A stretch of DNA of 64,000 bases from Gammaproteobacteria bacterium (GCA_024277915.1 JAJRUG010000044.1:1-64000); one strand, 5' to 3'. Positions 1-7,831 are shown, numbered from the stretch's first letter. A program made the numbers and translations. Notes: a model not told the origin generated them from the sequence alone.

Positions 1-436
1 CCCTAATGATGGTAATAATACGGTCAGGGGACTCATCGTGAGCACGAATATCTTGGCCCGCGATGTCCGAGAAAAACTCTTGATATCGGTAGCTCTCGGT
101 ATCGAGAATAAGACACTTTTTTCGCTTTGATTGTGCTGACCCGTAGGTGCGGCAGCCGAGATCCAAGCCAAGCTCAAATGGCATATTGAATCGAGGGTAT
201 TGCGGCGAGAGCTGAACACGAGAGATGTCATGAACCGAATATAGGCAGCTTTCAATAATCTTATGGATACGCCTGATTCGCACCTCACCGGAATCGGGTG
301 CTTCTAACGCACACCGAGGTATGAAACCGCAATCGATTATGCAGAAGATGGCGGCTTCGAATAGCGGCCAATAGTCTTTGTCAAATGGACAGTTGACAAA
401 GACTGAATCGGAGAAGGTGGGGCGTTTAGCAGACAC
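1..436 (-). CDS. TIR/deoxyribosyltransferase-like protein, 3' end beyond the window
   Basis: An open minus-strand frame runs from a GTG at 436 (TTG at 439 is the alternative) off the left edge, giving 145 codons without a stop. There is no in-frame ATG; the upstream stop is TAG. Near the N-terminus is VFVNCPFDKDYWPLFEAAIF, followed by a CALE..DSGEVRI segment, a YSVHDISR segment and RFNMPFELGLDLG. From memory this pattern belongs to short bacterial proteins with a TIR- or nucleoside deoxyribosyltransferase-like Rossmann fold, some linked to defence islands. That assignment is recall, not a search result. It lies 27 bp behind the small basic gene at 464-700 and is probably cotranscribed with it. 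No function can be stated beyond possible nucleotide or NAD binding. Confidence 0.6.
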   Translation of the reverse strand, partial: MSAKRPTFSDSVFVNCPFDKDYWPLFEAAIFCIIDCGFIPRCALEAPDSGEVRIRRIHKIIESCLYSVHDISRVQLSPQYPRFNMPFELGLDLGCRTYGSAQSKRKKCLILDTESYRYQEFFSDIAGQDIRAHDESPDRIITIIR

Positions 437-463
437 CAATGCAGCTGATGACTTGCCGGATAA

Positions 464-700
464 CTACGATGTGCGGTGAGCCGCGACGGACGCTCGCCGT
501 GGTTTGGAGGATGCTGATTTCGAAACGTGGAACTGGATTGCTGCACGGCCGCTTGCGGTTGTGCTTTTTTTGACCTTCTGCGAACTTTTTTTTGCAATTC
601 CGCTTGAGCGTAGTTTTCGAGCAGCGTCACGTGCTTTAGTGCGTGAGAGACGGCCTGTCTTGGCAAGTGATTTCACGGTTCTCTTTGTCATGTCCACCAT
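464..700 (-). CDS. Small lysine/arginine-rich protein, unknown function
   Basis: A 78-residue protein with about one third basic residues (repeated KK, KR and RR), no Cys, no membrane span and no recognised domain. Such composition suits a nucleic-acid-binding or disordered partner protein, but that is inference. It lies directly upstream of the TIR-like gene in the same direction. A good -10 hexamer (TATAAT, minus strand, 704-699) overlaps the first ATG, so translation may begin at the fourth residue (ATG at 691), where GGTGG sits just in front. The coding assignment rests on position and composition only; low-complexity basic frames can arise by chance. Confidence 0.4.
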   Translation of the reverse strand: MVDMTKRTVKSLAKTGRLSRTKARDAARKLRSSGIAKKSSQKVKKSTTASGRAAIQFHVSKSASSKPRRASVAAHRTS

Positions 701-918
701 TATACCGGAGTTTTGAGGATTTTCTGGTCGTAGTGGAGCCGAATAAGCATGGTTACCTCTGGCTCAACATCGGTTATTCAAGTGCAGTACAGGTACAGTG
801 CGCAAATGCATCTACTTGCTCGAAACTCATCTAACCTGTTGAATCAACACAATTATCCCTAATATTCTCTTAACACTCCAGATCCATAATAATCAGTAAC
901 CTATTGATTTTGCTCGCC

Positions 919-963
919 CTGAAAATCCGCGTGTCGGTGGTTCGATTCCGCCCCTGGCCACCA
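919..963 (+). repeat. tRNA-Phe 3' fragment (probable attachment-site copy)
   Basis: The 45 bases match the 3' part of a bacterial tRNA-Phe from the anticodon loop (CTGAAAA) through the T-arm (GGTTCGATTCC) and acceptor end to CCA. The 5' half, which should begin GGCCAGG or similar, is absent upstream, so this is not a functional tRNA. A free 3' tRNA half starting in the anticodon loop is the usual footprint of tyrosine-recombinase integration, where one att copy rebuilds the tRNA and the other is left as a fragment. The first 23 bases recur at 3188-3210. No integrase is present inside the window; it may lie to the left. Confidence 0.8.
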
Positions 964-1101
964 ATGTTTTCAGGTCAGTTGCATATTCTGGCCCATTCTG
1001 ATCACCCGCTTCTTGGGTGGTTAGCAGATCCAGCGCCGTGATCTCATGCAGCATCCCTTGCTGGCCAGTATGCTTGAGCTATTATTGCATATCATGGTAG
1101 T

Positions 1102-1129
1102 TAGATGATATATAAATACACATCATCTA
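1102..1129. promoter_or_regulatory. Inverted repeat, candidate operator of first hipBA pair
   Basis: TAGATGAT (1102-1109) and ATCATCTA (1122-1129) form a perfect 8-bp inverted repeat with a 12-bp AT-rich spacer, about 85 bases before the antitoxin start. HipB-type repressors bind short palindromes and autoregulate their operons, so this is the best candidate operator. No clear -35/-10 pair could be fixed in this very AT-rich stretch. Confidence 0.4.
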
Positions 1130-1212
1130 TTGAGTTTACTACCTGTTAAAGATATATTTAAGCATATTACTTTAAATAAACGATATATTATTATGTATCA
1201 CTCTAGAGAGCT

Positions 1213-1803
1213 ATGGCATACGCGATCGAGTATATAGTGCAGACTTTGAAGGCCGCCCGTCAGAATAAGGGTCTGAGCCAGCGTGCGCTCAGCAAACTGG
1301 CCGGGGTGCCGCAGAGCCATATTTCCAAGATCGAGAATGGGGCGGTTGATTTGCGCCTTTCGAGCTTGGTCGAGATTGCCCGTGTGCTTGATTTAGAGGT
1401 TATTCTTGTGCCGCGCAAAAGTGTTCCGGCGGTTCAATCAATCGTCCGCAGCAGCCGGCCGGCAGAGAGAATGGCAGTCGCACAGTCTGTAGTCACAGAG
1501 CTCAAACGGCTACAGCAAAGTCTCGTCATTGCCATGCACAAGCATTCGGAGATCAAGGAGATCGCGCAGCTTCAGCGGCAGGTCCGCGAGTTACAGCGCT
1601 TCAACATCGCTCTTCCAGAGCTCGATACGGTACGCGATGCGAACAGGACTGTGCAGGCATTCAAAGATAGCACCAAGGGCCTGGCTGAAATCCGCAAGAC
1701 ACTCTCAGAGCTTCAAAACTTGCGCAACGCCATTGTCCATACCTTGCCGGCAGTTGAAACCGTAACATCCGCCTACACTCTCGACGAGGGTGACCATGGC
1801 TGA
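1213..1803 (+). CDS. hipB: HipB-like antitoxin (Xre HTH) with long helical tail
   Basis: DNA-binding antitoxin and likely autorepressor of the hipBA pair. Residues about 8-62 form an Xre/Cro helix-turn-helix (LKAARQNKGLSQRALSKLAG, then VPQSHISKIENGAVDLRLSS). The remaining ~130 residues are unusually long for HipB (about 90 residues in E. coli) and look like a helical or coiled-coil region with many Leu, Gln, Glu and Arg residues. The gene overlaps the downstream hipA by 8 bases, implying translational coupling. The 196-residue length and extra C-terminal helix suggest a different mode of toxin binding or oligomerisation. The family call is secure; the role of the tail is unknown. Confidence 0.85.
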   Translation: MAYAIEYIVQTLKAARQNKGLSQRALSKLAGVPQSHISKIENGAVDLRLSSLVEIARVLDLEVILVPRKSVPAVQSIVRSSRPAERMAVAQSVVTELKRLQQSLVIAMHKHSEIKEIAQLQRQVRELQRFNIALPELDTVRDANRTVQAFKDSTKGLAEIRKTLSELQNLRNAIVHTLPAVETVTSAYTLDEGDHG

Positions 1804-3019
1804 TGTGTCCATCCTCGAAGTTCTACTTTATGGCGAGCCGATTGGCACTCTGACGCGTGTTGCCGGTGACCGTACATTCTTTGCTTTTAATGAGGCCTAT
1901 ATCGCAGACGAGAATCGGCCTGTATTGGGGCTCGGTTTCAAGGACGATTTGGGCACACTCATTACGAACTTCCGACCCTATCAGACCAGGGTTATGCCGT
2001 TCTTTTCGAACCTGCTGCCTGAAGGCTACATGCGCACCTATCTTGCCGAGGGTGTCGGCGTTAATCCAGAGCGTGAGTTCTTTCTTTTGTGGGCGCTAGG
2101 GGCCGACCTTCCTGGCGCAATTACGATCAGGTCGGCGGACGGTGAAGCTTTGCCACCCGATGCCGGTGATGCAGCCGCTAATCGTTATGATGATGATCGC
2201 CGTGAGAAGGCGTTGCGCTTTTCACTCGCCGGCGTCCAGCTCAAATTTTCGGCGGTTAATGAAAGTACCGGTGGGCTGACCATACCGGCCAAAGGTATTG
2301 GCGGGTCGTGGATCGTCAAACTCCCATCGCGGGAATTTGAAGGCGTCCCGGAAAACGAATATTCGATGATGACGCTCGCACGCCTCATCGGCATGGATGT
2401 TCCGGCGATCGAGCTTGTTGATGTTAGTGCGATCGGCAACCTTCCTGAAGGTATTGCCGCGCTGAATGGGCAGGCGCTCGCGATCGAGCGTTTTGACCGG
2501 CTTGCGGACGGCAGCGCCGTGCATATTGAAGACTTCGCACAAATCTTTGGGCTTTATCCTGCTGACAAATACAAGAAGGCTAGTTCCATGAATGTTGCAG
2601 CCGTTATCGCGGCCGAAGGCAATGAAGCTGATATCGTGGAATTTATCCGGAGGCTCACCTTTAACACGCTAATCGGTAATGCTGATATGCATGTGAAGAA
2701 TTGGTCGGTGATCTACCCTGACCGACGCACTGCGGTGCTCGCGCCTGCCTACGATTTTGTCTCGACGATTCCTTACATCCCGGACGAAGAAGCGGGACTG
2801 AAATATAGTCGCACGAAACGCTTTGATGAATTCTCAGAGGACGAGCTTGCTCATCTCGCTGCGCGCGCTCTGTTGCCCGAAAAGCTCGTCCTTGATACCG
2901 CGCGGGAAACAGTTGCCACATTTCATGAGCATTGGAAACGTGAAAAGCGAAACCTACCACTGTCGGCCGAAGTCGTCAGAGCCGTGGAATTCCATCTGAA
3001 GACCATTCCACTAAAGTGA
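1796..3019 (+). CDS. hipA: HipA-like serine/threonine kinase toxin
   Basis: Kinase toxin of a type II toxin-antitoxin pair; E. coli HipA phosphorylates glutamyl-tRNA synthetase and causes persistence. The start is taken as ATG 1796, preceded by GAGGGTGACC; GTG 1790 is the in-frame alternative. The N-terminal subdomain spans about 1-110. Kinase elements follow: SLAGVQLKF near residue 145, a WIVKLPS lysine strand, the catalytic NADMHVKNW near residue 295 and the metal-binding YDF near 322. At 407 residues it is close to the usual HipA length (about 440) and appears intact. It sits with hipB between two copies of a tRNA-derived repeat, suggesting it arrived as a mobile module. The actual substrate cannot be read from sequence. 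Confidence 0.9.
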   Translation: MADVSILEVLLYGEPIGTLTRVAGDRTFFAFNEAYIADENRPVLGLGFKDDLGTLITNFRPYQTRVMPFFSNLLPEGYMRTYLAEGVGVNPEREFFLLWALGADLPGAITIRSADGEALPPDAGDAAANRYDDDRREKALRFSLAGVQLKFSAVNESTGGLTIPAKGIGGSWIVKLPSREFEGVPENEYSMMTLARLIGMDVPAIELVDVSAIGNLPEGIAALNGQALAIERFDRLADGSAVHIEDFAQIFGLYPADKYKKASSMNVAAVIAAEGNEADIVEFIRRLTFNTLIGNADMHVKNWSVIYPDRRTAVLAPAYDFVSTIPYIPDEEAGLKYSRTKRFDEFSEDELAHLAARALLPEKLVLDTARETVATFHEHWKREKRNLPLSAEVVRAVEFHLKTIPLK

Positions 3020-3080
3020 TTCTGACTTTTCTAACAGTTGGCTCCCGGTTCTGTGCGTGAGTTTTGCGTGAATCAGCTGT

Positions 3081-3120
3081 GCATCGTCCTGCATCGTCCT
3101 GCATCGTCCTGCATTGTAGT
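3081..3120 (+). repeat. Short tandem repeat, three perfect 10-mers plus one decayed
   Basis: GCATCGTCCT occurs three times head to tail (3081-3110), followed by a decayed fourth unit (GCATTGTAGT). It lies between hipA and the right-hand 23-nt direct repeat. Iterated 10-mers near an element end could be binding sites for a recombination protein, but replication slippage is equally possible. Confidence 0.7.
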
Positions 3121-3187
3121 GCAAACTGGGCAACGGACGCCCCGGTAACTTATTGATAAATAAAGCCTTAAGCGATCCGGCCCGCGA

Positions 3188-3210
3188 CTGAAAATCCGCG
3201 TGTCGGTGGT
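3188..3210 (+). repeat. 23-nt direct repeat of tRNA-Phe fragment (second att-like copy)
   Basis: CTGAAAATCC followed by GCGTGTCGGTGGT is identical to 919-941, the anticodon-loop to variable-region part of tRNA-Phe. Identity stops at 3211. The 2,269-bp spacing encloses only the first hipBA pair and its flanks. This pattern fits a small module inserted by site-specific recombination at a tRNA-derived core, or the scar of a larger element now mostly deleted. Confidence 0.7.
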
Positions 3211-3244
3211 GCGTATGTTGTCAGTATGCTTCCTGCTGGGAGCA

Positions 3245-4270
3245 CTACCCGGGTATATTAAACTGCGCGGCCTCGTGCAACAGCGGCAGACCTTTCACAC
3301 GATACTCATGGCAAAAGCGCTCATCGGAAACGGGCGCTACATCAGCAAGACCAAAAAAGCCGACAAAATGAACAAGTGTGCGCCAGGTGTAGCAATTGCG
3401 TACTTCTTCCTCCGGATTAAAGAACGGATGCTCGGGTATCTCATCCAGCACCATCGGAAAGGCACGCAGAAAACAGTCTTCATAAAACTTATGGGGCTGC
3501 CAGGTATCGCCGTAACGCATTAACATGTAGAGCGTGAAAAGAAACGCAGATTGAATGAAGTGAAGTTCAGGGTAACCATCCCGGTAACCCCAGTTGAACT
3601 GTTCGATATACGTTCTTAGAAGCTGTGGGTAGATCGCAGCCATACCTTCTCCGGCCAGCATCCTGTGGCAATCACGCCCGAGAATGAACCTTCCCTTGTA
3701 TTTCCGGATCAGCCCTGTTAGTTCGGCCACCGTGCGGGTAACGTGCAGGTCAAAAAAATTCTCCTCCCGGTTGATGCCGCCGACCCGTGTGTTCTCCCGG
3801 TAGTTCTCTTCACCCCAGTAAACGAGGGCCGCCTTCCGGCAGAATTTCTGCGGCAGGTTCCCTTTGGCGGTTGGTTTCAGGCCCTGCTCACCGATGGCAT
3901 CCACCCGCAGTTCAAAAAGAGTCAGTATCGGTGCTGTCGGGCGGGTGTTGAGCACCTCGGGGAAGCGAACCAGTTCGGGAGAGGTGAACGGTAAATGCAG
4001 CATGTGGTACATCTGCTCTGGTGACAAACCATGAAATTCGTCGAGTGGCTTCTGATTTCGTTCTTGTGCATGGTGCGCGACAAATGTCTGAACTTCTTCA
4101 AATGAGCCGAATTGCCTGGCTGCCAATGCCTGGCGCAGTTCCGCTGACACAACTCCTGCCGCTCCATTGCTGGTTGCACCAGGTTTCTCGACTATCAGGC
4201 AACATTTCTTGTATTTTCTCCCGCTACCACATGGGCATGGATCGTTACGGCCAATAGCCGGGATTTTCAT
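3245..4270 (-). CDS. SEC-C motif protein, 341 residues, unknown function
   Basis: The N-terminus carries a SEC-C zinc-binding motif (NDPCPCGSGRKYKKCC, residues about 10-25), known from the SecA C-terminus, where it binds zinc and SecB or ribosomes. The remaining ~310 residues have no domain I recognise. They include a Trp/Tyr/Phe-rich region (FNWGYRDGYPELHF) and no membrane span. Free-standing SEC-C proteins are often uncharacterised. The 3' end lies 34 bp from the 23-nt repeat at 3188-3210, so the gene marks the right boundary of the tRNA-bracketed module. Whether it is native chromosome or part of a neighbouring island is not clear. Confidence 0.75.
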   Translation of the reverse strand: MKIPAIGRNDPCPCGSGRKYKKCCLIVEKPGATSNGAAGVVSAELRQALAARQFGSFEEVQTFVAHHAQERNQKPLDEFHGLSPEQMYHMLHLPFTSPELVRFPEVLNTRPTAPILTLFELRVDAIGEQGLKPTAKGNLPQKFCRKAALVYWGEENYRENTRVGGINREENFFDLHVTRTVAELTGLIRKYKGRFILGRDCHRMLAGEGMAAIYPQLLRTYIEQFNWGYRDGYPELHFIQSAFLFTLYMLMRYGDTWQPHKFYEDCFLRAFPMVLDEIPEHPFFNPEEEVRNCYTWRTLVHFVGFFGLADVAPVSDERFCHEYRVKGLPLLHEAAQFNIPG

Positions 4271-4435
4271 GTTTGCTCCTGTTTTGGTTATCTCGCCTTT
4301 TCACTGGGTTCCGCCATTGTATCTGTGTCTGCGGTTGTCTGTTGATTTGCACTGCAAATCAACAAGCCCGGTAGCCATGTGAGAGAATTGGCTATCTTGC
4401 TGAAGAGTAGGCTAGGAAAACAAGAGTTCTCGGTT

Positions 4436-4861
4436 ATGGCAATTATCAATCGTGATGAACTGGAAAATACGATGGAATGGGTGTCATCGGACTTTCTGGA
4501 TAACGAGGCATACGTTTGCCGTATGACAGGGAAGATTTATTGGATCTCTGGAGATCCAGGAGCGATCGATGCAGAAGAGGTTCCCGAGGATATCGATGAC
4601 AGCGACAAGTATCTGCCCGTACCTGACAAGCGGTATCTCGATCTTGGGAACCGACTAGTGTTCAACTTTATTTCGCAGTATCTGCCGCAGCGGTACAATG
4701 ACGTCCGTGACATGTTTCGTCGCAAGGGTACCTATCAGCGATTCAAGAACTTTCTTGAGCGACAGGCGCTGCTTGAGGAGTGGTACCGTTACAGCGACGA
4801 ACAGCAAACCAAAGCGCTGGCGGAATGGTGTGAAGAGGAAGGATTCGAGCTCGGCCCCTGA
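4436..4861 (+). CDS. UPF0158 family protein
   Basis: A 141-residue cytoplasmic protein resembling the UPF0158 family: an N-terminal helical stretch, an acidic central segment (EEVPEDIDDSDKYLPVP) and a C-terminal FLERQALLEEWYRYSDEQQ region with a WCEEEGFEL end. Function is unknown; members often appear among stress and accessory genes. ATG 4436 is preferred to GTG 4379 because the family alignment begins near MAIINRDEL, although no strong ribosome binding site precedes either. It stands alone between the SEC-C gene (divergent) and the phosphoesterase. Confidence 0.65.
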   Translation: MAIINRDELENTMEWVSSDFLDNEAYVCRMTGKIYWISGDPGAIDAEEVPEDIDDSDKYLPVPDKRYLDLGNRLVFNFISQYLPQRYNDVRDMFRRKGTYQRFKNFLERQALLEEWYRYSDEQQTKALAEWCEEEGFELGP

Positions 4862-5039
4862 GCTGACGGATATCAACCCTGTACGGGCAGAAACCATATC
4901 ATCTCAGGAAACCTGGCGGTCGTGCTCCACGAATTGTACACGCCAATGTTAGCGGCCCGGAACCGGGGTGAACGGAGTGATTGGCATTAGCACTTGATAC
5001 TGGTGTCAAGGTGACTCATTTGGGGACGGATGGTCGAAG

Positions 5040-5786
5040 ATGAAGCTTCACATTCTTAGCGACTTGCATACCGAGTTCGCCGACTTTTCATTGCCTGAAA
5101 CCGACGCTGATATTGTGATTCTTGCCGGCGACATTGGCGTTGGGTTGGGTGGTATCGAATGGGCGGCTCATCGGTTCCCGAAAGCCCCGGTAATTTATGT
5201 GCCGGGAAACCATGAGTACTATGGTCACGACATTGGATTGACCGACGAACTGAAGGCAACCGCGCCGGCCAGCATCCACGTCCTGAACAACGACAAGCTT
5301 GAGCTTCATGGCATTCGGTTTGTGGGGAGTACACTCTGGACCGACTTTAATCTGTACGGTGCCGGGGAGGCCTGGTTCGCTCGGCAACGTGCAAAGCGGT
5401 CGATGGAAGACTTCACCTTGATCCACAAGGGTGGGCGACGATTTATGCCGGAGGACTCCGTTGAACTCCATGAAGCGAGCAAGACATGGCTGGTAGGTGA
5501 GCTGGAAAGGAAATTCGAAGGACCGACGGTCGTCGTGACACATCACCTGCCCGCCTCAACCTCCGTAGCAAAACGATACGCGAACGACCCCTTGAACCCG
5601 GCATTTGCAAGCAGTCTGGAAGACGTTATCAAGAGACATCGGCCCGAACTGTGGATTCACGGACACACCCACGTGCCCTGTGATTATGAGCTATTTGATA
5701 CCCGGATTGTTTGTAATCCTGGCGGATATCCCGGGGAGAATCGCCGTTCCGAATTCAGGGATGATCTGGTTATCAGCATTGGCTAA
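5040..5786 (+). CDS. Calcineurin-like metallophosphoesterase
   Basis: A 248-residue cytoplasmic dimetal phosphoesterase. The five signature blocks are present in order: LSDLHTEF (residues 6-13), LAGDIG (about 29-34), VPGNHEYYG (about 54-62), VTHHLP (about 166-171) and HGHTHVP (about 202-208). These supply the metal-binding Asp, His and Asn residues. The substrate (nucleotide, phosphoprotein or nucleic acid) cannot be inferred. The start codon ATG follows GGTCGAAG with reasonable spacing. It lies in the accessory region between two hipBA pairs, with no obvious operon partner. Confidence 0.88.
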   Translation: MKLHILSDLHTEFADFSLPETDADIVILAGDIGVGLGGIEWAAHRFPKAPVIYVPGNHEYYGHDIGLTDELKATAPASIHVLNNDKLELHGIRFVGSTLWTDFNLYGAGEAWFARQRAKRSMEDFTLIHKGGRRFMPEDSVELHEASKTWLVGELERKFEGPTVVVTHHLPASTSVAKRYANDPLNPAFASSLEDVIKRHRPELWIHGHTHVPCDYELFDTRIVCNPGGYPGENRRSEFRDDLVISIG

Positions 5787-6205
5787 AATTGATTTGCATA
5801 AGGCCTTGAAACGTAGAGGTTAGCCATAGAGAACTCGACGCTTGCAAAAAGCATGCGCGGGTTTTGTGTGAACTGGCTCGCTAACCGGTGTACCTGTGTG
5901 AAGTGTGCACATATATGCCTGGCGTTATGGTGGATCCAACCATAAGAATAGCTGTATCGTGAAGACGCCAGAAAACCACTGCATCGAAGAGCCGAACCGG
6001 GCAGCTACGCAGGACAATAAACAGTTCATCTCCCGCCATCGATTGGTGCTGTTACGCTACCTTGACGGAACGTGATCATCACCAGTGGACGAAATCCTTG
6101 AGCGCTATCTGGCGGAGCTGGAGTTCAAACTCTCCCGTGCGCATAATGGCTGTATGATCGATTAGGATGGTTACTATATGTATCAAAATCAAGCTAAAAG
6201 ATAGC
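5787..6205. other. Intergenic stretch with possible gene debris
   Basis: About 420 bases without an intact gene. Bases 5958-6077 read open on the plus strand (MKTPENHCIEEPNRA-like, from GTG) and end in TGA. A second short open stretch around 6080-6164 (VDEILERYLAELEF-like) ends in TAG. Together they look like pieces of a decayed coding region, but I could not match them to a family. The phrase GTTTTGTGTGAA near 5860 resembles GTTTTGCGTGAA near 3061, downstream of the first hipA. Confidence 0.35.
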
Positions 6206-6285
6206 TATAGTGCTCACTAGCTTTACATGACATATAAAGAGCACTATAATTACCATTTATAGAAAATATGGTAGCTATAGTGTCC
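6206..6285 (+). promoter_or_regulatory. Sigma-70 promoter of second hipBA pair with three operator half-sites
   Basis: A promoter TTTACA (6222-6227), a 17-base spacer and TATAAT (6245-6250) is visible. It is embedded in repeated motifs: TATAGTGCTC (6206-6215), its exact inverse GAGCACTATA (6239-6248), and a third direct near-copy TATAGTGTCC (6276-6285). The inverted pair brackets the -35 and covers the -10; the third lies in the start region of the antitoxin. This is the expected layout for autorepression by a HipB-type protein. Confidence 0.75.
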
Positions 6286-6603
6286 ACCAAGAGTGACTTA
6301 CAGAGACGAACTGCGGTGGTTTTTCCCAAGAACCGGAAAAGGCTCACCCGGCTGGGTGAGAATATTCGGATCGCCATCAAGCGTCGTGGCTTCACACAAA
6401 CGCTTATTTCCGAGCGGACAGGCCTGAGCCGACTGACAGTTCGGCGTATCGAACGCGGGGATGCCAGTGTTTCTATTGGCCACTATATAGCCGTCTTGGG
6501 TGTTTTGGGGTTGGCCGACGACATCGTGAAGGTTGCCAGCGATGATGAATTAGGACGCAAGCTGCAAGACATCAAGCTTTTGGGAAAGCGAAATGACCGA
6601 TGA
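6268..6603 (+). CDS. hipB: HipB-like antitoxin (Xre HTH), second pair
   Basis: A 111-residue Xre-type regulator. The helix-turn-helix spans about residues 30-85 (LGENIRIAIKRRGFTQTLIS, then TGLSRLTVRRIERGDASVSI). This is a more compact antitoxin than the one at 1213 and shares little sequence with it. The start is uncertain: ATG 6268 lies only about 11 bases after the predicted transcription start and lacks a ribosome binding site, and GTG 6280 (VSTKSD) lies inside the third operator copy. The 3' end overlaps hipA by 11 bases, implying coupling. It probably represses through the TATAGTG motifs and neutralises the adjacent kinase. Confidence 0.85.
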   Translation: MVAIVSTKSDLQRRTAVVFPKNRKRLTRLGENIRIAIKRRGFTQTLISERTGLSRLTVRRIERGDASVSIGHYIAVLGVLGLADDIVKVASDDELGRKLQDIKLLGKRNDR

Positions 6604-7831
6604 AGTCTTTGTATTTGCTGACTGGGAGCAGTTCGATGAACCCGCGATTGTGGGCACGCTTCGTTCGACAACAATCAAGGGCAAGGAACACTTCAGTTTC
6701 GCTTATACAAAAACGTGGCTCGACTCCAGGTTTGTGCAACCGGTAGACCCCGATCTTCAGTTATACCCTGGAGAACAGCATGCAGAGAACGCAAAGAACT
6801 TCCGTTCGTTTCTGGACTCCTGTCCGGATCGATGGGGGCGCTTGTTGATGAAACGCCGAGACGCTGTGCAAGCACATCAGGAAAATCGCCATGCACGTGT
6901 CCTGAGTGAGATTGACTATTTATTAGGTGTTCATGATCGCTATCGGATGGGAGCGCTCCGTTTTAAGCGGGCGATGGATGGACCATTTCTTGACGACAAC
7001 GATAAGCTGGCCGCGCCGCCAATTGCTCGACTAAGAGAACTCGAGTACGCAACATCCCAAGTGGAAGAAAAAAGTGACCCCAGTGATCCAGAATATCTGA
7101 GATGGCTTTACATGCTGATTGCTCCAGGCGCCTCACTAGGAGGCGCCCGTCCGAAATCCTGTGTCATAGACGATAACAACGTGTTGTGGATCGCAAAATT
7201 TCCCAGTCGGCATGACGAATACGATGTGGCTGCGTGGGAGTATGTTGTACATCGGCTCGCTCTGAGCGCCGGAATCTCCATGTCTCAATGTCGGATCGAG
7301 ACATTCAAGGGTCCATACCACACGTTTATTACGCAACGTTTTGATCGTACACCACAGAGCCGCCTGCACTTCTCGTCCGCCATGACTCGATTGGGGCACT
7401 ACGATGGAGATGATGGCGCAAGCTATCTTGAGTTAGCTGAATTTCTTGTAAACGAAGGGAGTGATACTGAAGAAGACCTGGCACAATTGTGGCGCCGTAT
7501 TGTTTTTAACATAGCCGTATCAAATACCGATGACCACTTGCGCAATCACGGTTTTATCTACCAGCAGTGTGGTTGGAAGCTATCGCCCGCTTATGACATC
7601 AATCCTGTCACACCAGCAGCGGGGCTACATCTGTTTATCACTGAAAATGACAATCGTCTGGATTACGCTTTGACGATGGAGATCATCGATTTCTTTCGCC
7701 TTAAGCCGGCTCAAGCAAAGAATATTCGGGACAAGGTCATGGCAGCTGTAGGGGAGTGGCGAACCGTGGCAACAGCCCTGAAGATCGGTCGCGAGGAGCA
7801 AAACAGAATGGCCGACGCGTTCAATGTATAG
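6593..7831 (+). CDS. hipA: HipA-like kinase toxin, second pair
   Basis: A 412-residue HipA-family protein. It shows a GASLGGARPKSCV glycine-rich loop (about residue 180), an IAKFPSRHDEYD lysine strand, the catalytic NTDDHLRNHG (about 310) and the metal-binding SPAYDINP (about 328). It is clearly diverged from the HipA at 1796: its N-terminal half carries a PGEQHAENAKNF and RWGRLLMKRR region typical of the other HipA branch. All kinase motifs are intact, so activity is plausible. It is translationally coupled to the antitoxin. Two unrelated HipBA systems lie within 6.7 kb. Confidence 0.9.
   Translation: MTDEVFVFADWEQFDEPAIVGTLRSTTIKGKEHFSFAYTKTWLDSRFVQPVDPDLQLYPGEQHAENAKNFRSFLDSCPDRWGRLLMKRRDAVQAHQENRHARVLSEIDYLLGVHDRYRMGALRFKRAMDGPFLDDNDKLAAPPIARLRELEYATSQVEEKSDPSDPEYLRWLYMLIAPGASLGGARPKSCVIDDNNVLWIAKFPSRHDEYDVAAWEYVVHRLALSAGISMSQCRIETFKGPYHTFITQRFDRTPQSRLHFSSAMTRLGHYDGDDGASYLELAEFLVNEGSDTEEDLAQLWRRIVFNIAVSNTDDHLRNHGFIYQQCGWKLSPAYDINPVTPAAGLHLFITENDNRLDYALTMEIIDFFRLKPAQAKNIRDKVMAAVGEWRTVATALKIGREEQNRMADAFNV

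Larger units (their letters stand above)
701..1212. other. Intergenic stretch between left island and hipBA module
   Basis: No convincing gene was found in these 512 bases. It holds the probable promoter of the basic-protein gene (minus strand), the tRNA-Phe 3' fragment (919-963) and the AT-rich control region of the first hipB gene (about 1090-1212). Bases 964-1080 encode short open stretches on both strands that I could not match to any family and may be gene debris. Confidence 0.5.

Noticed and set aside
919-963. Functional tRNA-Phe gene
   Set aside because: Only the 3' half from the anticodon loop is present; no 5' half occurs in the preceding 100 bases.
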